Shown: positions 52,521-61,761 of the stretch, in pieces | Layout of the letters: the number at the start of each line of letters is the position of its first letter | How positions within the stretch are numbered: the stretch's first letter is position 1 | DNA from: Arthrobacter sp. ISL-85 | GTDB taxonomy: Bacteria; Actinomycetota; Actinomycetes; Actinomycetales; Micrococcaceae | Length of the DNA: 64,000 bases | Direction of reading: 5' to 3' | Assembly (NCBI RefSeq): GCF_018613675.1 | Contig: NZ_JAGGPQ010000011.1 | Span: forward strand, 186,001 to 250,000 | The notes under the pieces: model-generated | What the model was told of the DNA's origin: nothing | The model's database searches: none | The model's input: only the letters and a program-made list of their open reading frames with translations | Position numbers and translations under genes: made by a program

Positions 52521-52548
52521 TGTCACTGGCCCCCGGTAGGCTAGAGGG

Positions 52549-54213
52549 GTGACTCCCGAAGAACTTTCCCTCGCCATATCCGCCTGCCTCAAGGACGCCG
52601 TCGCCGCCGGCGATATTGCCCTTGCGGAGTCAGCCATTCCGGCTGAGGTGCGTGTGGAGCGGCCCAAGAACCGGGACCACGGCGACTGGGCCACCAACAT
52701 CGCCCTCCAGCTCGCCAAGCACGCCGGCACCAATCCGCGGGAATTCGCCGCCGTCCTCAGCAGCCGGCTCAAGTCCATCGACGGCGTCTCCGCCGTGGAT
52801 ATCGCCGGCCCGGGGTTCCTGAACATCACCGTGGATGCCGCAGCCGCCGGTGCCCTGGCCAAGGTCATCGTAGAGGCCGGCAAGGACTACGGCACCAACA
52901 CCGCGCTCGCCGGGCGCACCGTCAATATGGAGTTCGTGTCCGCAAATCCCACCGGGCCGCTGCACATCGGGCACACCCGTTGGGCTGCCCTGGGCGACTC
53001 GATCGCGCGCGTGCTGCGCGCTTCGGGCGCGGATGTCACGGCCGAGTACTACATCAACGACGCCGGCTCGCAGATGAACACCTTCGCCAATTCCGTCTAC
53101 TCCCGCCTGCACGGCCTTCCCGTGCCGGACGGCGGCTACCCCGGGCAGTACATCGCCGACCTTGGCCACGAGGTCCTCACCGCGCATCCGGACATCCGCG
53201 AGCTCACCGAAGTGGCCGCCCTGCCCGTCATCCGGGCCGCCGCCTATGAGGCCCAGATGAAGGACATCAAAGCCACCCTGGCGGGCTTTGGCGTCGAGTT
53301 CGACGTCTTCTTCTCCGAACAGGAACTTCACGACGCCGGTGCGATCGAAAGTGCCGTGGCGCGCCTTCGCGAGCAGGGCCACGTGTTCGACGACGGCGGT
53401 GCGGTCTGGCTGCGGACCACGGACTTTGGCGACGACAAGGACCGCGTGATGATCCGCGCCAATGGTGAGCCCACCTACTTCGCTGCGGACGCTGCCTACT
53501 ACCTGTCCAAGAAGGACCGTGGCTTCACCGAAAAGATTTACCTCCTGGGCGCTGACCACCACGGCTACATTAACCGGCTCAAGGCCATCGCCGCCGCCGC
53601 GGGCGACGACCCCGAGGTCAACATCGAGGTGCTCATCGGCCAGCTGGTGTCCGTCAACGGGGCCAAGCTGTCCAAGCGCGCAGGCAATATCATCGAGCTC
53701 AAGGACCTGATCGAATGGCTGGGCAAGGACGCGGTCCGCTACTCCCTGGCCCGGTTCCCTGCAGATTCGCCGCTGACCCTCGATCCCGAACTGCTGAAGA
53801 AGCACAGCAACGAGAACCCGGTGTTCTACGTCCAGTACGCCCACGCCCGCTCCCGCGGCGCTGCGCGCAATGCCGTGGCCGCCGGCGTCGAACGCCAGCT
53901 GGACGGCCAGGACAGCTTCGACGCATCCCTCCTGGATCACCCCACGGAAAACGAGCTGCTGTCCTACCTGGGCAGCTACCCGTCGATTGTGGCCAAAGCC
54001 GCGGAACTGCGCGAACCGCACCGCGTGGCACGCCACCTCGAGTCCATCGCGGGGGCCTACCACCGCTGGTACGACGCCTGCCGCATCGCCCCCATGGGGA
54101 AGGAACCCGTCACGGACCTCAACCGCACCCGGCTTTGGCTCAACGACGCCACCAGCCAGGTACTGGCCAACGGCCTTGACCTGCTGGGCGTTTCCGCGCC
54201 GGAACGGATGTAA
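52549..54213 (+). CDS. argS: Arginyl-tRNA synthetase
   Basis: A 554-aa class I synthetase. Arg_tRNA_synt_N (about 1-90), HIGH motif in NPTGPLHIGHTRWA, a KLSKRAGN signature in place of KMSKS, and the DALR anticodon-binding domain at the C-terminus (YAHARSRGAARNAV onward). The GTG start is 6 nt after TAGGCT with no ribosome site, so it is likely leaderless. Its cognate tRNA-Arg(CCG) lies 0.5 kb upstream on the other strand. Confidence 0.97.
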   Translation: MTPEELSLAISACLKDAVAAGDIALAESAIPAEVRVERPKNRDHGDWATNIALQLAKHAGTNPREFAAVLSSRLKSIDGVSAVDIAGPGFLNITVDAAAAGALAKVIVEAGKDYGTNTALAGRTVNMEFVSANPTGPLHIGHTRWAALGDSIARVLRASGADVTAEYYINDAGSQMNTFANSVYSRLHGLPVPDGGYPGQYIADLGHEVLTAHPDIRELTEVAALPVIRAAAYEAQMKDIKATLAGFGVEFDVFFSEQELHDAGAIESAVARLREQGHVFDDGGAVWLRTTDFGDDKDRVMIRANGEPTYFAADAAYYLSKKDRGFTEKIYLLGADHHGYINRLKAIAAAAGDDPEVNIEVLIGQLVSVNGAKLSKRAGNIIELKDLIEWLGKDAVRYSLARFPADSPLTLDPELLKKHSNENPVFYVQYAHARSRGAARNAVAAGVERQLDGQDSFDASLLDHPTENELLSYLGSYPSIVAKAAELREPHRVARHLESIAGAYHRWYDACRIAPMGKEPVTDLNRTRLWLNDATSQVLANGLDLLGVSAPERM

Positions 54214-54218
54214 GCACG

Positions 54219-55694
54219 ATGACAGTATCCCCAAGCACCGCCGCGTCCCCGCTTGCCCCGGAATGGCTGCAGGTCCCAGCCGACCTGAACGCGCTGCAGG
54301 AGCCCATGTGGGCAGGCAGCGCGGTCCGGAGCGGCTCCGGCGCCCTCACTGTTGGCGGGGTGGACGTGCAGGAGCTCAAGGAACAGTTCGGCACGCCCCT
54401 GTTCGTCATGGATGAGGCGGATTTCAGGTCCCGCGCCCGCGCTTTCAAGGACTCGTTTGACGCCGCCTTCGCCGACATCTGCGGCGGCGTTGACGTCTAT
54501 TACGCCGGAAAATCCTTCCTCTGCACCGCAGTGGTGAAGTGGGTGGAGGAGGAAGGGCTGCGCCTGGACACCGCATCCGGCGGAGAGCTGGCAGTGGCCG
54601 CCCGAGCCGGGATGCCGGGGGAGCGGGTTGCGCTGCATGGCAACAACAAGTCCGACGCCGAACTGAACCGGGCACTGGACATGGGGCTGGGCCGCGTCGT
54701 GGTGGACAGCCTGGATGAACTCGCGCGCGTCGGGGCAATCGCGCAGGCCCGCGGGGAGCAGGCGAAGGTGATGCTGCGGCTTACCCCCGGAGTGCATGCC
54801 CACACGCACGAATTCATTGCCACCGCCCATGAGGACCAGAAGTTCGGCCTCTCCATGGCGGCCGACACCACCGATGAAGCCGGTGTCTCCGCCGCCGAGG
54901 AAGCTGTGGCTGTGGCGGCAGCCAACCCAGGCATCGAACTGCTGGGCCTGCACTGCCACATCGGCTCGCAGATCTTCGAGCCCGACGGGTTTGAGCTGGC
55001 CGCGGAGAAGCTGCTGCGCTTCCTGGCCGCCATGCAGGAAAAATACTCCATCACCATGCCGGAACTTGACCTTGGCGGCGGCTACGGAATTGCCTACACG
55101 CCGGTGGACACCCCGCGCCCCGCAACGGAGATCGCAAACGCGATGGCCGCCGTCGTGCGTTCCACCTGCGCCGAGCTGGGCATCGACTCGCCGCGCATCT
55201 CCATCGAGCCCGGACGCGCCATCGTGGGCAGCACCACCTTCACCTTGTACGAGGTGGGCACGCTCAAGACCGTCCGCGTGGACGCACCCGGCGCTTCCGG
55301 CGACGGTGACGCGGGCAACAACGTTACGTATCCCCGCCGCTATGTTTCGGTGGACGGCGGCATGAGCGACAACGCCCGCCCGGTGCTCTACGACGCGGAT
55401 TATTCGGCCGTCCTGGCCTCCCGCACCTCCACCGCGGCCCCGCAGCTGTCCCGCGTGGTGGGCAAACATTGCGAGAGCGGCGACATAGTTGTTAGAGATG
55501 TATATCTGCCCGAGGACGTGGCAGCCGGTGATCTGCTTGCTGTACCGGGAACCGGCGCCTACTGCTGGGCCCTCTCGAGCAACTACAACTATCTGGCCCG
55601 GCCGGGCGTTGTCGCGGTGCGCGACGGATCTGCCCGGCTGATTGTCCGCGGGGAAACCGAAGAAGACTTGCTGAACCGCGACATGGGAGCCTGA
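54219..55694 (+). CDS. lysA: Diaminopimelate decarboxylase
   Basis: A 491-aa PLP enzyme (fold type III) making L-lysine from meso-diaminopimelate. PLP lysine in VYYAGKSFLC; SGGELAVA, GLHCHIGSQIF, LDLGGGYGIAY and EPGRAIVGST follow in order. It starts 5 nt after argS and runs directly into hom, so argS-lysA-hom-thrC-thrB form one operon. Confidence 0.97.
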   Translation: MTVSPSTAASPLAPEWLQVPADLNALQEPMWAGSAVRSGSGALTVGGVDVQELKEQFGTPLFVMDEADFRSRARAFKDSFDAAFADICGGVDVYYAGKSFLCTAVVKWVEEEGLRLDTASGGELAVAARAGMPGERVALHGNNKSDAELNRALDMGLGRVVVDSLDELARVGAIAQARGEQAKVMLRLTPGVHAHTHEFIATAHEDQKFGLSMAADTTDEAGVSAAEEAVAVAAANPGIELLGLHCHIGSQIFEPDGFELAAEKLLRFLAAMQEKYSITMPELDLGGGYGIAYTPVDTPRPATEIANAMAAVVRSTCAELGIDSPRISIEPGRAIVGSTTFTLYEVGTLKTVRVDAPGASGDGDAGNNVTYPRRYVSVDGGMSDNARPVLYDADYSAVLASRTSTAAPQLSRVVGKHCESGDIVVRDVYLPEDVAAGDLLAVPGTGAYCWALSSNYNYLARPGVVAVRDGSARLIVRGETEEDLLNRDMGA

Positions 55695-57011
55695 ATGACG
55701 GAAATGCGAACGCTGAAAGTAGCCCTGCTGGGCTGTGGCAACGTTGGGGCCCAGGTTGCGCGGATCCTCATCGAGGACGCCGACGCCCTCGCTGCCCGCA
55801 CCGGTGCCCGCCTGCAGCTCAGCGGCATCGCCGTGCGCAACGTCAACGCCCCCCGCGACGTGGACCTGCCACAGGAGCTCTTCACCACCGACGCCGAAAC
55901 ACTCGTCAAGGACGCTGACCTGGTCATCGAACTGATGGGCGGCATCGAGCCCGCGCGCACGCTGATCCTCTCCGCGCTGCGGAACGGTGCCTGCGTGGTC
56001 ACCGGCAACAAGGCACTCCTGGCGCAGGACGGCCCCACGCTCTACGAAGAGGCGGACAAGGCGGGCGTCCAGCTGTCCTACGAGGCCGCCGTCGCCGGCG
56101 CCATCCCCATCCTCCGGCCTATCCGCGACAGCCTCTCGGGCGACCGGATCACCAGGGTGCTGGGTATCGTCAACGGCACCACAAACTTCATCCTTGACCA
56201 GATGGACAGCACCGGCGCCCAGTTCGCGGACGCCCTCGCTGAGGCCCAGCGCCTTGGGTACGCGGAAGCGGACCCCACTGCCGACGTCGAAGGGCACGAC
56301 GCCGCCGCCAAGGCCGCCATCCTCGCGTCGCTGTCCTTCCACACCCGTTTCGCGCTGGAGGATGTCCACTGCGAAGGAATCTCCTCCGTCAGTGCTTCGG
56401 ATATCTCCGCCGCGAAAGACGCCGGCTTCGTCATCAAGCTGCTGGCCATCGCGGAGAAACTGACCGACGCCAACGGCACCGAAGGCGTGTCCGTCCGGGT
56501 GCATCCCACCCTCCTGCCCCGGGAACATCCGCTGGCAGCTGTCCGCGGTGCCTTCAACGCGGTGTTCATCGAGGCCGAAAACGCCGGTGAGCTGATGTTC
56601 TACGGCCAGGGTGCCGGCGGTACCCCCACAGCATCTGCCGTTCTGGGCGACCTCGTGTCAGCCGCCCGCCGACTGGTCCTGGGTGGTCCCGGACGCACCG
56701 AAACCACCACAGGCCACGTTCCCGCGCTGCCAATCGACGCCGCCACCACCAGCTACTACATCGGCCTGGACGTTGCCGACCAGCCGGGCGTATTGGCAAA
56801 GATCGCCCAGCTCTTCGCCGGGCACGGTGTCTCCATCGAAATCATGCGGCAGACCATCCACCGGGATTCGGCTTCCAATGTGGAGTCGGCCGAACTGCGG
56901 ATCGTTACCCACCGCGCGTCAGAGGCTGCCCTTGCAGCCACCGTCGAGGCCGTGAAGGGCCTGGACGTCATCAATTCAGTGACATCCGTTTTGCGGGTAG
57001 AAGGAGTCTAA
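55695..57011 (+). CDS. hom: Homoserine dehydrogenase
   Basis: A 438-aa enzyme reducing aspartate semialdehyde to homoserine. NAD(P) site LLGCGNVGAQVARIL, VTGNKALLAQ, GIVNGTTNFILDQM with catalytic motifs, and a C-terminal ACT domain (about 355-435, DQPGVLAKIAQLFAGHGVSI) for threonine feedback. Its ATG follows the lysA stop with no gap; its stop is immediately followed by thrC. Confidence 0.97.
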   Translation: MTEMRTLKVALLGCGNVGAQVARILIEDADALAARTGARLQLSGIAVRNVNAPRDVDLPQELFTTDAETLVKDADLVIELMGGIEPARTLILSALRNGACVVTGNKALLAQDGPTLYEEADKAGVQLSYEAAVAGAIPILRPIRDSLSGDRITRVLGIVNGTTNFILDQMDSTGAQFADALAEAQRLGYAEADPTADVEGHDAAAKAAILASLSFHTRFALEDVHCEGISSVSASDISAAKDAGFVIKLLAIAEKLTDANGTEGVSVRVHPTLLPREHPLAAVRGAFNAVFIEAENAGELMFYGQGAGGTPTASAVLGDLVSAARRLVLGGPGRTETTTGHVPALPIDAATTSYYIGLDVADQPGVLAKIAQLFAGHGVSIEIMRQTIHRDSASNVESAELRIVTHRASEAALAATVEAVKGLDVINSVTSVLRVEGV

Positions 57012-58118
57012 GTGGCTCACCAATGGCGCGGTGTCATCCGCGAATACGCTGACCGCCTGCCCGTGACGGAGTCCACCAGGGTCATCACCCTGGGGGAGGG
57101 CGGCACCCCGCTGGTGCGCGCGCAAAAGCTTTCCGAACTCACCGGTTCCGAGGTCTACCTGAAGGTGGAGGGGATGAACCCCACCGGCTCCTTCAAGGAC
57201 CGGGGCATGACCATGGCAATGACGGCTGCAGTTGCTTCCGGTGCCAAGGCCGTCGTTTGCGCTTCCACCGGCAACACGTCCGCATCCGCCGCTGCCTACG
57301 CCACGGCCGCCGGTCTCAAGTGCGCCGTCCTGGTGCCTGAAGGCAAGATCTCCATGGGCAAGCTCAGCCAGGCAATCGCCCACGGCGCCACCTTGCTCCA
57401 GGTGGACGGCAACTTCGACAACTGCCTGGACATCGCCCGCAAGCTCGGGGAGTCCTACCCCGTCTTCCTGGTGAACTCAGTGAACCCCGCCCGCATCCAG
57501 GGCCAGAAGACCGGTGCCTTCGAAGTGGTCGATTCCCTCGGCGACGCACCTGACATCCACGTGCTGCCCGTGGGCAATGCCGGCAACATCACGGCCTACT
57601 GGAAGGGCTACAAGGAGTACTCCGCGCCCTTCGAATCGGATACGGCGGGGACGCTTCCCGCAGTATCCACCAGGACACCCGCGATGTGGGGTTTCCAGGC
57701 TGCCGGTGCTGCCCCCTTCGTGGCCGGCCACCCCATCACCGAGCCGGACACCATCGCTACCGCCATCCGCATCGGAAACCCCGCTTCCTGGGATGGCGCC
57801 GTGGGCGCCCGTGACGAATCCGGTGGGCTCATCGAGGCCGTCACCGATGAGGAAATCCTGAACGCCCACCGCTGGCTGTCAGCCAGGGAAGGCGTCTTCG
57901 TGGAGCCCGGTTCCGCCGCTGGCGTGGCGGGCCTGCTCAAAAAGCACGCCGCCGGCGAGGTCCCCAGCGGGAAGACCATCGTCATCACGGTGACCGGCCA
58001 CGGACTCAAGGACCCCCAGTGGGCCCTCCGCACCGAGGACGGCAGCGATGTCCAGCCGGTGAAGGTCCCCAACGATGTCGTCACCGTCGCCGCTGAGCTG
58101 GGACTGGAAGACAAATAG
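57012..58118 (+). CDS. thrC: Threonine synthase
   Basis: A 368-aa PLP enzyme converting O-phosphohomoserine to threonine. PLP lysine in [12 protein letters not shown]; phosphate loop [16 protein letters not shown]. It is the short class found in actinobacteria. The GTG start has AAGGAG 5 nt upstream. Confidence 0.97.
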   Translation: MAHQWRGVIREYADRLPVTESTRVITLGEGGTPLVRAQKLSELTGSEVYLKVEGMNPTGSFKDRGMTMAMTAAVASGAKAVVCASTGNTSASAAAYATAAGLKCAVLVPEGKISMGKLSQAIAHGATLLQVDGNFDNCLDIARKLGESYPVFLVNSVNPARIQGQKTGAFEVVDSLGDAPDIHVLPVGNAGNITAYWKGYKEYSAPFESDTAGTLPAVSTRTPAMWGFQAAGAAPFVAGHPITEPDTIATAIRIGNPASWDGAVGARDESGGLIEAVTDEEILNAHRWLSAREGVFVEPGSAAGVAGLLKKHAAGEVPSGKTIVITVTGHGLKDPQWALRTEDGSDVQPVKVPNDVVTVAAELGLEDK

Positions 58119-58120
58119 CC

Positions 58121-59095
58121 TTGGACACCACCTCGCAGGCCGCCGTCGGACTGCACGTGATCGAGCCGGGCCAGCGCGTCACCGTCCGCGTGCCCGCCAC
58201 CACGGCCAACCTTGGTCCCGGTTACGACAGCCTGGGGCTCGCACTTGCCCTGCACGACACCGTCACCGTGGAAAGCCTTGACTCGGACGAGCTCGTGTTC
58301 GAGCTCCGGGGAGAGGGCGCTGACACGCTGCCGCGGGACGCCAGCCACCTGGTGGTCCGCGCGATGGACCTCGCTTTCGAACGGCTGGGCTACCGGCACG
58401 GCGGCCTGAAGGTGGTTGCCGAAAACGTCAACCCGCATGGCCGGGGGCTGGGCTCCTCCGCATCTGCCGTGGTAGCCGCCGTTTCAGCTGCCAACGCCAT
58501 GGTGCCGGCCGAAAGCCAGCGCGGAAAGGATTGGATCCTCCAGGTCACCAGCGAGCTCGAAGGCCACCCGGACAACGTCGCACCCGCCATTTTCGGCGGA
58601 CTGGCGCTCTCATGGCAGGACAGTGAGCAGTACAGCAGCACCAGCGCCACCGTTGCCGGTTCCATCATCCCCATCGTGGCTGTACCCGACTTCGAACTCT
58701 CCACCGAAGCAGCCCGGGCCCTGCTGCCCGCGTCGGTGGCACACCATGCGGCTGCCATGAACTCCGGCCGGGCCGCCCTGCTGATCCACGCGCTGACGCA
58801 GAAGCCTGAATACCTGTTGCCGGGCACCGAGGATTACCTGCACCAGAGCTACCGGGCCGAGGCCATGCGGCCCAGCGCGGCGCTGATCGGCGCACTCCGC
58901 AAGGCGGGATACGCGGCCGTGGTTTCCGGGGCCGGACCGACCGTTTTAGTGTTGGCCAACGGTGAAGCCCAGGCGGCTAACGCCCTGGCCTTTATCGAAG
59001 CCTTTACCGCGGAGAACACACCGGACATCGGCTGGCGCGTCCTGAAGCTCGCAGTGGACGTTGAAGGTGCTAAGGTTGAACTGCACCGGCGGTAA
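58121..59095 (+). CDS. thrB: Homoserine kinase
   Basis: A 324-aa GHMP kinase supplying O-phosphohomoserine. Motif 1 VPATTANLGPGYDSLG, ATP loop HGRGLGSSASAVVAA, motif 3 SGAGPTVLVL. The TTG start 3 nt after the thrC stop keeps the conserved N-terminus; a weak GGAAG lies upstream. Confidence 0.95.
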   Translation: MDTTSQAAVGLHVIEPGQRVTVRVPATTANLGPGYDSLGLALALHDTVTVESLDSDELVFELRGEGADTLPRDASHLVVRAMDLAFERLGYRHGGLKVVAENVNPHGRGLGSSASAVVAAVSAANAMVPAESQRGKDWILQVTSELEGHPDNVAPAIFGGLALSWQDSEQYSSTSATVAGSIIPIVAVPDFELSTEAARALLPASVAHHAAAMNSGRAALLIHALTQKPEYLLPGTEDYLHQSYRAEAMRPSAALIGALRKAGYAAVVSGAGPTVLVLANGEAQAANALAFIEAFTAENTPDIGWRVLKLAVDVEGAKVELHRR

Positions 59096-59389
59096 TTCCG
59101 CCTTTCTGATCTGCTCCTGCATTCAGTTGCTGTTTGATCTACCACTGTGAATGTATTCCGGTGCCGCCTGCTTGGTCTGTCGCAGGAATCTGCAGCATCC
59201 AACTGCCCCTGAACCGTCAGCCCGGCGTTGTGCCTTGGGCGCAGCGCAAGGTGAATCAGTATCCGGCCCTGCTGGCCGAAATCCAACCGGCAAGGCCGAA
59301 AATCCCGGCTGTAGATCTGAACTGCAGCCCAGATCAAATCATCGCGTCCAGCTCCCAGTCTGGACGCCGTCGAGGGGGAAGGATCCTTC
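59096..59389 (+). other. Long leader between thrB and rho
   Basis: 294 nt without a convincing gene; small frames at 59134-59406 have no ribosome site or recognisable product. The stretch is relatively rich in C and U on the plus strand. It probably holds the rho promoter and an untranslated leader. Confidence 0.7.
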
Positions 59390-61531
59390 GTGACCGAAAC
59401 CACTGAGCTGTCGCCAGCTGTGGAACACACAACTTCTGCTGCCGAATCAACGGCCGCACCCGCCAAGAGCAGCGGCCTCGCCGGCCTGAAGCTCGCCCAG
59501 CTGCAGGCCCTCGCCAGCCAGCTCGGTATCTCCGGTGGCTCCCGCATGCGCAAGGGGGACCTGGTCTCGGCCATCTCCGCCCACCGCGCAGGGACCCTTA
59601 CCGTGAAGACCCCCGCGAAGGCAGCGGAAAAGGCTCCGGAAAGCACCGTGGCTCCCGCCGCAGCCGCTCCGGAGGCCGCTGCCGCGGAAGCTCCTGCCGC
59701 TGAAGGCACCCGTACCCGCGGACGCGGACGCAGCCGCCGCGCAGTCAGTGACGGCGTGGTTGCCCCCGCAACCGAAGCTCCGGTGGTGGAAGCCGCTGCC
59801 GCACCTGCCACTGCAACCGTTGAGGCGCCGTCGGCCGCCCCCGTGGAAACCACTGAGGCCACGGAAGGCACTCCCGAGCGCCGCCAGCCGCGCACCCGCA
59901 ACCGCCGCCGCAGCGATGCGGCCGCCTCCGTCCAGGAAGCCCCGGTGGAAACCCCGGCGGAGCAGCCGGCAGCGGAACAGCGTGCAGCCGAGCAGCGTTC
60001 GGGCGAGCAGCGTACCGAAGCCCCCGCCGAAGCGGGCGACTCCGGCCAGCGCGCCGACCGCCGTGAAACCGGCCGCACCCGCGGCCGCGACAACACCACC
60101 CGCGACTCCGATGGCGGCCGCGATAACACCGGCAGTCGCGAGGCAGGCCAGCGCGACGGCGCCCGGGACACCCGCGACAACGACGACTCCGACGGTGGAA
60201 GCCGCCGCAACCGCCGTAACCGCCGGGACCGGAATGACCGCAACGACCGCTCCGGCGGCCAGGACCGGGACAACAACTCCCGCAACGACCGCTTCCGTGA
60301 CCGCAACGACCGCCGCCGCGGCCGTAACCAGGGTCCGGACGTGGACGACGTCGAGGTCACCGACGACGACGTCCTGCTGCCGGTCGCCGGCATCCTTGAC
60401 GTCCTGGAGAACTACGCGTTCATCCGCACTTCCGGCTACCTGCCCGGTCCCAACGACGTGTACGTCTCCCTGGCCCAGGTAAAGAAGTACAACCTGCGCA
60501 AGGGTGACGCCGTTGTAGGCGCAATCCGTGCTCCGCGCGAAGGCGAAGACCGCAGCCAGCAGTCCGCCCGCCAGAAGTTCAACGCCCTGGTCCGCGTCAC
60601 GTCGGTCAACGGCAAGACGCCGGAAGAGCTCAAGGACCGCGTGGAGTTCGCCAAGCTCGTGCCGCTCTACCCGTCCGAGCGCCTGCGCCTCGAGACCGAT
60701 CCCAAAAAGATCGGCCCCCGCGTCATCGACCTCGTGGCCCCCATCGGCAAGGGCCAGCGCGGCCTGATCGTCTCCCCGCCCAAGGCCGGCAAGACGCTCA
60801 TCCTGCAGTCCATCGCCAACGCAATCACCACCAACAACCCTGAGGTCCACCTCATGATGGTGCTGGTTGACGAACGCCCCGAAGAAGTCACGGACATGCA
60901 GCGCACCGTCAAGGGCGAGGTCATTGCCTCCACCTTCGACCGTCCCGCCGACGACCACACCACAGTGGCCGAACTCTCCATCGAACGCGCCAAGCGCCTC
61001 GTGGAAATGGGCATGGACGTGGTGGTCCTCCTGGACTCCATGACCCGCCTGGGCCGTGCCTACAACCTGGCGGCACCGGCCTCCGGCCGTATCCTCTCCG
61101 GTGGTGTGGACTCCGCAGCCCTCTACCCGCCCAAGCGCTTCTTCGGCGCCGCCCGCAACATCGAAAACGGCGGCTCGCTCACCATCCTGGCCACCGCTCT
61201 CGTCGAGACCGGCTCCAAGATGGACGAGGTCATCTTTGAAGAGTTCAAGGGCACCGGCAATATGGAGCTCCGCTTGTCCCGCCAGCTGGCAGACAAGCGC
61301 ATCTTCCCGGCAGTGGATGTCAACGCATCCGGTACCCGCCGCGAGGAGAACCTGCTCTCGCCCGAAGAAGTCAAGATCATGTGGAAGCTGCGCCGCGTCC
61401 TGTCCGGACTCGAGACCCAGCAGAGCCTTGAACTGCTCACCAACAAGATCCGGGAAACCGGGAGCAACGTCGAGTTCCTCATGCAGGTACAGAAGACGAC
61501 GCTTGGTGCGAAGTCGGATAACGACAAATAA
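59390..61531 (+). CDS. rho: Transcription termination factor Rho with large N-terminal insert
   Basis: A 713-aa hexameric RNA helicase. Rho_N helices (about 25-70, GLKLAQLQALASQLGISG), then a low-complexity insert to about residue 325: first Ala/Pro/Glu-rich, then Arg/Asp/Asn-rich (DRNDRNDRSGGQDRDNNSRN). The cold-shock RNA-binding domain follows (GILDVLENYAFIRTSGYL), then the ATPase with PPKAGKT near 463-470, DERPEEVTDM and SGGVDSAALYPPKR. Such inserts are typical of high-GC actinobacteria and bind RNA or drive condensation. GTG start with GGGGGAAGGA upstream. Confidence 0.97.
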   Translation: MTETTELSPAVEHTTSAAESTAAPAKSSGLAGLKLAQLQALASQLGISGGSRMRKGDLVSAISAHRAGTLTVKTPAKAAEKAPESTVAPAAAAPEAAAAEAPAAEGTRTRGRGRSRRAVSDGVVAPATEAPVVEAAAAPATATVEAPSAAPVETTEATEGTPERRQPRTRNRRRSDAAASVQEAPVETPAEQPAAEQRAAEQRSGEQRTEAPAEAGDSGQRADRRETGRTRGRDNTTRDSDGGRDNTGSREAGQRDGARDTRDNDDSDGGSRRNRRNRRDRNDRNDRSGGQDRDNNSRNDRFRDRNDRRRGRNQGPDVDDVEVTDDDVLLPVAGILDVLENYAFIRTSGYLPGPNDVYVSLAQVKKYNLRKGDAVVGAIRAPREGEDRSQQSARQKFNALVRVTSVNGKTPEELKDRVEFAKLVPLYPSERLRLETDPKKIGPRVIDLVAPIGKGQRGLIVSPPKAGKTLILQSIANAITTNNPEVHLMMVLVDERPEEVTDMQRTVKGEVIASTFDRPADDHTTVAELSIERAKRLVEMGMDVVVLLDSMTRLGRAYNLAAPASGRILSGGVDSAALYPPKRFFGAARNIENGGSLTILATALVETGSKMDEVIFEEFKGTGNMELRLSRQLADKRIFPAVDVNASGTRREENLLSPEEVKIMWKLRRVLSGLETQQSLELLTNKIRETGSNVEFLMQVQKTTLGAKSDNDK

Positions 61532-61570
61532 GGCTCAGGGGCGCGGCTGATTTGCTGCCCCGGTGCTGAC

Positions 61571-61686
61571 GCCGCACGGATTTTTCCGCCCCCGCCCCTA
61601 CGCTGGGAGGCTTTCGATCTTCGATCGTCAGCCTCCCAGCTCCGGCAGGCCCGATGCCACTCCCGGGGCGGAAAAATCCGTGCGGC
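61571..61686. repeat. Large nested inverted repeat
   Basis: Outer arms GCCGCACGGATTTTTCCGCC(CC) at 61571-61592 and its perfect complement at 61665-61686 (22 bp). Inside, GCTGGGAGGCT (61602-61612) pairs with AGCCTCCCAGC (61630-61640), around a CGATC/GATCG core. The whole is a 116-nt cruciform-capable unit. It could act as a terminator for rho or be a small nonautonomous repeat element. Confidence 0.92.
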
Positions 61687-61732
61687 TTCGTCGTTAAGTC
61701 ACCAGCCGCTGTCCCGGTTTTGTTTGTTACTA

Positions 61733-61746
61733 GACTTGTACAAGTC
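61733..61746. promoter_or_regulatory. prfA promoter with overlapping palindrome
   Basis: TAGACT (61731-61736) is a -10 candidate. GACTTGTACAAGTC at 61733-61746 is a perfect 14-bp palindrome covering the expected start site, so a repressor bound here would block initiation. Confidence 0.45.
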
Positions 61747-61761
61747 GAAAGAGGTTTATAG

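Larger units (their letters stand above)
61532..61761. other. Intergenic region between rho and prfA
   Basis: 230 nt with no room for rpmE and no coding signal. It contains the nested inverted repeat at 61571-61686 and the prfA promoter with a 14-bp palindrome at 61733-61746. Confidence 0.85.

Noticed and set aside
54057..56528. 823-codon minus-strand frame opposite argS-lysA-hom
   Set aside because: Shadow of three certain biosynthetic genes; no ribosome site and no recognisable domain.
60100..60340. Repetitive CGCAACGACCGC-like pattern considered as CRISPR or satellite
   Set aside because: It is the codon-level repetition of the Arg/Asp/Asn-rich Rho insert; units are irregular and lack spacers. 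No CRISPR array is present in the window.
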